Origin: T1Sed10-7 sp047921175
Lineage (GTDB): Bacteria; Actinomycetota; Nitriliruptoria; Nitriliruptorales; Nitriliruptoraceae
Assembly (NCBI GenBank): GCA_047921175.1
Contig: JBLRWQ010000090.1
Coordinates: 1 to 9,461 of the forward strand
Reading direction: 5' to 3'
DNA length: 9,461 nucleotides
Shown: in pieces, positions 5,239-9,461 of the stretch
Numbering within the stretch: position 1 is the first letter of the stretch
Layout: each line of letters opens with the position of its first letter
Program-made: the position numbers and the translations under genes
Notes under the pieces: generated by a model
Seen by the model: only the letters and a program-made list of their open reading frames with translations
Databases searched by the model: none
Told to the model about the DNA's origin: nothing

Positions 5239-6207
5239 ATGGACATGCCGTACCGCCGTCTGGGCCCGTCGGGGCTCAAGGTCTCCGCACTCAGCTTCGG
5301 TTCGTGGGTCACCTTCAAGAGCCAGGTCGACGTGGACGCCGCCGTGGACTGCCTCGCCGCCGCCTTCGAGGCCGGGGTCAACTTCTTCGACAACGCCGAG
5401 GTGTACGCCGGTGGGGAGTCGGAGCGGATCATGGGGGAGGCGTTCCGCGCCCTCGGCTGGCAGCGGCACGAGTACGTCGTCACGAGCAAGTTCTACTGGG
5501 GCATCCACGACACGCCGCACACGAAGAACACCCTGAACCGCAAGTACCTGCTGGAGGCCATCGATGCCTCGCTGGAGCGGTTCGGGCTCGACCACCTCGA
5601 CGTCATCTACTGCCACCGCGCCGACACCGAGACGCCGCTGGAGGAGACCGTCCGGGCGATGTCGGACGCCATCGACCGGGGCCGGGCCCACTACTGGGGG
5701 ACCTCGGAGTGGACCGCGGAGGAGATCCGCGGGGCCTGGGAGATCGCCGAGCGCAACGGCTGGCACAAGCCGATCACCGAGCAGCCCCAGTACAACCTGC
5801 TGCACCGCGAGCGGGTGGAGCAGGAGTACGCCCGGCTGTACGACGACATCGGGCTCGGCACGACCATCTGGTCGCCGCTGGCGTCGGGGCTGCTCACCGG
5901 CAAGTACCTCGACGGGGTGCCCGAGGGCAGCCGCGCGGCGCTGGAGGGCTACGAGTGGTTGGGCAAGCGCCTGACCGACGGGCGCTACAACGACGCGCTG
6001 CGGCGCTTCAAGGACGTGGCGGAGCAGGGCTACGGCGTCACCATGGCCCAGCTCGCGATCGCCTGGGCGGCCGCCAACCCGCACGTCTCGACGGTCATCA
6101 CCGGGGCGTCCCGGGTCGAGCAGGTGCGGGAGAACATGCAGGCGCTCAAGGCGCTGGCCCAGCTCGACGAGGCCGCGGTGACCGAGATCGCCGAGATCTT
6201 CGCCTGA
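5239..6207 (+). CDS. Aldo/keto reductase, Kv-beta-like (AKR6-type) group
   Basis: A 322-residue cytoplasmic TIM-barrel oxidoreductase, typically NADPH-dependent, reducing aldehydes and ketones. The catalytic tetrad is complete: Asp51 and Tyr56 (FFDNAEVY), Lys84 (TSKFYW) and His126 (YCHRAD). Other family hallmarks are the opening YRRLGPSGLKVSALSFGSW, the WGTSEW strand near 158-163, the substrate-side QPQYNLLHR, WSPLASGLLTGKY, and the cofactor-binding GASRVEQVRENM near the C-terminus. The opening and the GLLTGKY segment resemble voltage-gated potassium channel beta-subunit-like reductases. Eukaryotic Kv-beta has Asn where this protein has His126, so an ordinary reductase role is expected. The ATG at 5239 has GAGGAG six bases upstream; a second ATG two codons later would also serve. 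The stop lies only 13 bp from that of the converging gene. Physiological substrate is unknown; detoxification of carbonyls is a reasonable guess. Confidence 0.95.
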   Translation: MDMPYRRLGPSGLKVSALSFGSWVTFKSQVDVDAAVDCLAAAFEAGVNFFDNAEVYAGGESERIMGEAFRALGWQRHEYVVTSKFYWGIHDTPHTKNTLNRKYLLEAIDASLERFGLDHLDVIYCHRADTETPLEETVRAMSDAIDRGRAHYWGTSEWTAEEIRGAWEIAERNGWHKPITEQPQYNLLHRERVEQEYARLYDDIGLGTTIWSPLASGLLTGKYLDGVPEGSRAALEGYEWLGKRLTDGRYNDALRRFKDVAEQGYGVTMAQLAIAWAAANPHVSTVITGASRVEQVRENMQALKALAQLDEAAVTEIAEIFA

Positions 6208-6220
6208 GGCCCCGCGTGCG

Positions 6221-6499
6221 TCAGCCCGTGTCGACCGGCAGCTGACCGGTCGCCAGCCGGACCTGCAGCGCCGCGGCACGGGCCGGCGCCTGCTCGCGGG
6301 CGAAGGTGCGGTCGGGCGGGTCACCGCAGGCGGGGTTGCCGTCCTCGGCGTGGAAGTTGTGGAAGCAGTCCGGACAGTGCACGTCGAGGATCTCGGGCAG
6401 GTAGGGGCACTCCCCGTCGTGGCAGGAGCGTGGGCCGACGGCGGGGTGCTCCGGTGCCCGTGCCGGAGGGCCCTGGTGGTCGCGTCCTCGGCGTTCCAT
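6221..6499 (-). CDS. Small Cys/His-rich putative metal-binding protein
   Basis: I do not recognise this 92-residue protein. Its core (residues 25-60) is dense in potential metal ligands: Cys26-His27, Cys31, His41-Cys42, Cys45, His47, His50 and Cys58, including a CPDC knuckle (42-45) and HNFH (47-50). The spacing C-x4-C, C-x2-C and a final C suggests a small zinc-ribbon-like or other metal-binding fold, but it fits no classical ribbon exactly. The first 24 residues are rich in Pro, Arg and His and likely disordered; the last 30 look helical (FAREQAPARAAALQVRL). There is no membrane segment. Codons for Asp, His, Phe, Cys and Tyr end almost always in C, strong evidence for real coding. The only in-frame ATG before the Cys core is at 6499, nine bases from the divergent ABC ATPase start, with no convincing ribosome binding site. 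The frame stays open upstream as a shadow of the ABC genes. Confidence 0.72.
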   Translation of the reverse strand: MERRGRDHQGPPARAPEHPAVGPRSCHDGECPYLPEILDVHCPDCFHNFHAEDGNPACGDPPDRTFAREQAPARAAALQVRLATGQLPVDTG

Positions 6500-6502
6500 G
6501 CT
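6497..6502 (+). promoter_or_regulatory. Possible -10 element for a leaderless ABC operon transcript
   Basis: CATGCT ends six bases before the ATG at 6509, the spacing expected for a leaderless actinobacterial transcript. It matches TANNNT at the A and final T but has C in the first position. No Shine-Dalgarno-like sequence precedes this ATG, which is what makes leaderless initiation attractive. The signal is weak. Confidence 0.22.
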
Positions 6503-6508
6503 GCCGGT

Positions 6509-7420
6509 ATGAGCCGCCACCCGTCCGCCGCCTCGCCGGCCGCTTCCGACCGCGACCTCCCGCTCACCGAGGTGGTCCTGCGTGCCGAGGGGCTCCGGTT
6601 CGCCTACGGGGACCTGCTCGCCGTCGACGACGTGTCCGTGACCCTGGCGGCGGGGGAGATCCTCGGCTTCCTCGGTCCCAACGGGGCGGGCAAGTCCACG
6701 ACCATCAAGATGCTCATCGGGCTGCTGCGGCCGGATGCGGGCAGCGTCGAGGTGCTCGGGATGCCGATGGCCACCCAGCGCGAGGCGATCCAGGCGCGCG
6801 TGGGGGTGGTGTTCGAGGAGAAGAACCTCTACCCGGCCCTGTCGGGGCGGGAGAACCTCGCGTTCTTCGGTCGGCTGTTCGGGCTGCGTGACCTCGACCT
6901 CGACGCGCTGCTGGCGCGGGTCGGGCTGGCGGGACGGGGCGACGACCGGGTCGGTGGCTACTCCAAGGGCATGCGCCAGCGGCTGACCGTCGCCCGGGCG
7001 TTGCTGCACCGGCCCGACCTGCTCGTGCTCGACGAGCCGACCGACGGGCTGGACCCCGTGTCGGCGCGGGCGATCCGGCAGGTCATCCGCGAGGAGGCCG
7101 ACCGTGGGGTGGCGGTGCTGCTCACGACCCACGACATGTACGAGGCGGACGAGCTGTCCGACCGGGTCGCCTTCCTCGATACCGGCCGCATCCTCGCCCT
7201 GGACCCGCCCGAGCTGCTCAAGCTCCGGCACGGCCAGCGCGCGGTCCGGGTCCGTCGTCGGCTCGGCGACCAGGTCGAGGAGACCGTGGTCCCCCTGGAC
7301 GGGGACGCCGGCGAGCGGTTGCGGGACCTGGTCGCCGGCGAGGACCTGCTGACCGTCCACACCGAGGAGGCCACGCTCGAGGACGTCTTCGTCGCGCTCG
7401 CCGGCCGGCGGCTCGAGTAG
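6509..7420 (+). CDS. ABC exporter ATP-binding protein (DrrA/Rv2688c-like)
   Basis: A 303-residue cytoplasmic ATPase that would power the two permeases encoded downstream. Motifs in order: Walker A GPNGAGKST (56-64), signature YSKGM (151-155) in place of LSGGQ, Walker B LLVLDE (171-176), D-loop GLD (180-182) and H-loop His208 (TTHDMYEADELSDRV). At the Q-loop the sequence reads VVFEEKNLYP, with Glu where Gln is usual; acidic Q-loops occur in some NatA/DrrA-type ATPases. The region beyond about 240 is the C-terminal extension typical of ABC-2 exporters, ending TLEDVFVALAGRRLE. The ATG at 6509 adds about 20 disordered residues before the first strand (VVLRAEGLRF); a GTG codon at the start of that strand is an alternative. 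Permease 1 begins nine bases after the stop. Gene order resembles the M. tuberculosis Rv2686c-Rv2688c drug exporter; substrate is unknown. Confidence 0.94.
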   Translation: MSRHPSAASPAASDRDLPLTEVVLRAEGLRFAYGDLLAVDDVSVTLAAGEILGFLGPNGAGKSTTIKMLIGLLRPDAGSVEVLGMPMATQREAIQARVGVVFEEKNLYPALSGRENLAFFGRLFGLRDLDLDALLARVGLAGRGDDRVGGYSKGMRQRLTVARALLHRPDLLVLDEPTDGLDPVSARAIRQVIREEADRGVAVLLTTHDMYEADELSDRVAFLDTGRILALDPPELLKLRHGQRAVRVRRRLGDQVEETVVPLDGDAGERLRDLVAGEDLLTVHTEEATLEDVFVALAGRRLE

Positions 7421-7429
7421 GGGCGGGCC

Positions 7430-8530
7430 ATGGCCACCGAGCAGCCCCGAGCGGCGCCGGTCCGCGCGATCATCGTCAAGGACCTGCGGCTGTTCACCCG
7501 TGACCGCTTCTACGCGTTCATCACCGTGCTCGGCCTCGTGTTCTACGTGGCGGTGTTCTGGCTGCTGCCCGCCGAGGTCGAGGAGACGCTGACGATCGGG
7601 GTGCACCTGCCCGGCGGCGAGGCCCTGCTGGAGGCCGGTCTCGAGGACGGCGTGGAGCAGGGGCTCGAGGTGGTGGTCTTCGCGACCGCGGCCGAGCTGG
7701 AGGCGGCGGTCCGCGACGGTGAAACGGTCGCCGCCGGGCTGGCGTTCCCCGACGGCTTCCTCGCTGCGACCGCAGCCGGGCAGCGCACGACGGTCCAGGT
7801 ACTGCTCCCGGGGGCGGCGCCGGCGCTGCTCGGTGACGCGCTGTCGGCGGCGGTCCGTGAGCTGGCCGCGGCCGTGACCGGGCAGGAGCCGCCGGTGGTG
7901 CTGCCGGACGAGGAGGCGCTGATCGTCGGGGTCGACCGCACCGGGGAGCTGCTGGCGCTGCGGGAGCAGCTCCGTCCGCTGCTGCTGTTCGTGGTCCTGC
8001 TGGTGGAGATGTTCGCGCTGGCCGCCCTGGTCGCCGGGGAGCTGTCCCAGCGGACCATCACCTCGATCCTGGTCACCCCGGCGCGGATCCGGGACGTCAT
8101 CACGGCCAAGGCGATCCTCGGGACCGCGCTGGCCCTGACCCAGGCGCTCCTGCTCGGCGCCCTGACGGGCGCGTTCGCCCGCCAGCCACTGCTGGTGCTG
8201 CTGGCGCTGGTGCTCGGTTCGCTGCTGGTCACCGGGGTCGGGCTGCTGGTCGGCTCGCTCGGCCACGACTTCGTCGCCATCGTGTTCTGGTCCATGCTGG
8301 CGTTCGTGCCGCTGGTCGTCCCGGCGTTCGCGCTGCTGTTCCCGGGGACCCCGTCGTGGTGGATCCAGGCCCTGCCCACCTACGGGCTGGCGGAGATCCT
8401 GGTCCAGGCCACCGGGTACGGCACCGGCCTGGACGAGCTGCTCGGCGAGGTCGCGTCGCTGCTCGGCTGGTGCGTGGTGGTCCTGGTGGTCGGCGGGGGC
8501 GTCCTGGCCCGGAAGGTGGTGCGGCTGTGA
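7430..8530 (+). CDS. ABC-2 type exporter permease 1
   Basis: A 366-residue integral membrane protein of the ABC-2 (DrrB/NatB-like) permease class. It has a cytoplasmic N-terminus (AIIVKDLRLFTRDRF), a first membrane segment at about 29-47, then an extracytoplasmic domain at about 50-180 with alternating strands and helices. Five further segments follow near 182-203, 223-248, 253-275, 281-304 and 343-360, ending in the basic tail ARKVVRL. The cytoplasmic loop after segment 2 (GELSQRTITSILVTPARIRDVITAK, 203-227) is the family's E/GT-P-K coupling loop, expected to contact the ATPase. The ATG at 7430 lies nine bases after the ATPase stop, with only a weak GGGCGGG ahead of it, so coupled translation is likely. 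Its TGA overlaps the GTG of permease 2. The two permeases share layout and local sequence, suggesting an old duplication and a heterodimeric pore. Transported compound is unknown. Confidence 0.92.
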   Translation: MATEQPRAAPVRAIIVKDLRLFTRDRFYAFITVLGLVFYVAVFWLLPAEVEETLTIGVHLPGGEALLEAGLEDGVEQGLEVVVFATAAELEAAVRDGETVAAGLAFPDGFLAATAAGQRTTVQVLLPGAAPALLGDALSAAVRELAAAVTGQEPPVVLPDEEALIVGVDRTGELLALREQLRPLLLFVVLLVEMFALAALVAGELSQRTITSILVTPARIRDVITAKAILGTALALTQALLLGALTGAFARQPLLVLLALVLGSLLVTGVGLLVGSLGHDFVAIVFWSMLAFVPLVVPAFALLFPGTPSWWIQALPTYGLAEILVQATGYGTGLDELLGEVASLLGWCVVVLVVGGGVLARKVVRL

Positions 8531-9461
8531 ACCTGACGCGGACCAGCCAGATCCTGGTCAAGGACCTCGCGATCGGCCCCCGCTCGCCGCTCCTGGTGTG
8601 GGCGCTCGTGATCCCGGTCGTGATCACGCTCCTGGTGCGCGGGGTGTTCGGTGACCTGTTCGCGAGCGACCCGCGGCTGGCGCTCGTCGACGAGGGCGGC
8701 TCGGCGCTGACCGCTGCCGCGGCCGAGGTCGAGGGGCTGGCCCTGACGCTGCTCGACGACGTCGGCACGCTGCGCGCCGAGGTGGCTGACGGTCGCTTCG
8801 ATGCGGGCCTGGTCCTGCCGGCGGGGTTCGACGCCGCGCTGCGCGCGGGTGTGCAGCCGGAGCTCGAGCTGCTGCTGTCGGGGGAGAGCCGGCCCGCGGA
8901 CCGGGCGGTGCTGCTCGCGACGCTCCTCGACCTCGTCCGGGAGCTGAGCGGCACGACGCCCCCCGTCGACGTCGAGGTGGTGGTGCTCGGCGAGGACCTG
9001 CTACCGATCGACCTGCGGCTGCTCCCGCTGCTCGTGCTGTACGCCGTGGCCATCCCCGGTGGCATGGTCCCGGCTGCGAGCCTGGTCGAGGAGAAGGAGC
9101 GGGGCACGCTGGCGGCGATCCTCGCCACCCCGACCAGCGTGGGCGAGGTCCTGCTGGCCAAGGGGGCGCTCGGGGTCCTCCTCGGGGTCGTCGCCGGGGT
9201 GGTCACCCTGGCGCTCAACGCCGCCTTCGGGACCGCGCCCGGCACGCTGCTGCTCAGCGTGCTGCTGGGTGCGGTGATGCTGGCGCTGATCGGGCTGCTG
9301 CTCGGCAGCTGGGCCGGTGACACCAACACCCTCTTCGCGGCCTGGAAGGGGGCCGGCATCGTGCTCTTCCTGCCCGCGGTGTTCTTCGTCTGGCCCGGGT
9401 TGCCGATGTGGCCCGCGCGGCTCATGCCGGCCTACTACTTCCTGCACCCCGCCTTCGCGGT
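8527..9461 (+). CDS. ABC-2 type exporter permease 2, 3' end missing
   Basis: Starts at the GTG overlapping the permease 1 stop (GTGA) and stays open to the window end, giving 311 residues. Layout matches permease 1: cytoplasmic start (TSQILVKDLAIGPRSP), first membrane segment near 21-37, extracytoplasmic domain at about 39-160, then segments near 163-186, 213-235, 239-261 and 276-296. The coupling loop EEKERGTLAAILATPTS (188-204) is a textbook ABC-2 motif, more canonical than the one in permease 1. The segment DGRFDAGLVLPAGFDAAL parallels DGETVAAGLAFPDGFLAA of permease 1, supporting common origin. Only the last membrane segment and tail should be missing, about 50-60 residues by comparison with permease 1. 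It would pair with permease 1 and the upstream ATPase as a complete exporter. Substrate is unknown. Confidence 0.92.
   Translation, partial: MNLTRTSQILVKDLAIGPRSPLLVWALVIPVVITLLVRGVFGDLFASDPRLALVDEGGSALTAAAAEVEGLALTLLDDVGTLRAEVADGRFDAGLVLPAGFDAALRAGVQPELELLLSGESRPADRAVLLATLLDLVRELSGTTPPVDVEVVVLGEDLLPIDLRLLPLLVLYAVAIPGGMVPAASLVEEKERGTLAAILATPTSVGEVLLAKGALGVLLGVVAGVVTLALNAAFGTAPGTLLLSVLLGAVMLALIGLLLGSWAGDTNTLFAAWKGAGIVLFLPAVFFVWPGLPMWPARLMPAYYFLHPAFA

Noticed and set aside
6449..6468. A perfect 6-bp inverted repeat (CTCCGG/CCGGAG, 8-base loop) upstream of the ABC operon, considered as an operator.
   Set aside because: It lies within the Cys/His-rich coding sequence, and short GC inverted repeats of this size are expected by chance at this composition.
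6500..8266. A long minus-strand reading frame (with the small Cys/His gene about 680 codons) opposite the ABC genes.
   Set aside because: Its translation is low-complexity, rich in Arg, Gln, Gly, Asp and Pro, and lies antisense to clearly conserved ABC proteins. Only the last 92 codons (6221-6499), outside the ABC genes, look like a real protein.

Overview
The window is uniformly very GC-rich, with codons strongly biased to G/C at third positions. GTG starts, GTGA start/stop overlaps and TANNNT-type -10 elements with weak -35 regions are all present. Together with the gene content (an actinobacterial-type sucrose phosphorylase, a DrrA/Rv2688c-like ABC exporter) this suggests a high-GC actinobacterium. 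The genus cannot be fixed from the sequence. Nothing points to a plasmid, phage, IS element or recent transfer: no transposase, integrase, tRNA, rRNA or CRISPR array was seen, and gene density is that of an ordinary chromosome.

Layout, left to right. (1) The last 60 codons of a TrmH/SpoU RNA 2'-O-methyltransferase (+), overlapping tail-to-tail with (2) a full-length sucrose phosphorylase (-), whose catalytic residues align almost number-for-number with the Bifidobacterium enzyme once the correct GTG start is used. (3) Diverging from it, a two-gene translationally coupled unit (+): a hot-dog acyl-CoA thioesterase and an alpha/beta hydrolase fused to a multi-pass membrane domain. (4) After a 55-bp gap with a stem-loop and a -10-like motif, a classical short-chain dehydrogenase (+). 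(5) A 227-bp convergent intergenic region holding a 44-bp imperfect direct repeat, each copy a potential hairpin. (6) A small protein of unknown function (-), diverging from (7) an aldo/keto reductase of the Kv-beta-like group (+). (8) A 92-residue Cys/His-rich putative metal-binding protein (-), whose start lies only 9 bp from that of (9) an ABC exporter operon (+): ATPase, ABC-2 permease 1 and ABC-2 permease 2. The last is cut by the window end.

How the genes relate. Only two groups look like operons: thioesterase plus membrane hydrolase, and the three-gene ABC exporter. The exporter probably has a heterodimeric membrane unit because the two permeases are diverged paralogues with the same architecture. 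The other genes look like independent metabolic or housekeeping loci. I see no defence, toxin-antitoxin or biosynthetic cluster. The least-explained items are the hairpin repeat pair, the Cys/His-rich small protein, the hydrolase-membrane fusion, and two divergent promoter regions whose outward-facing -10-like hexamers are separated by exactly the same 39 bp.
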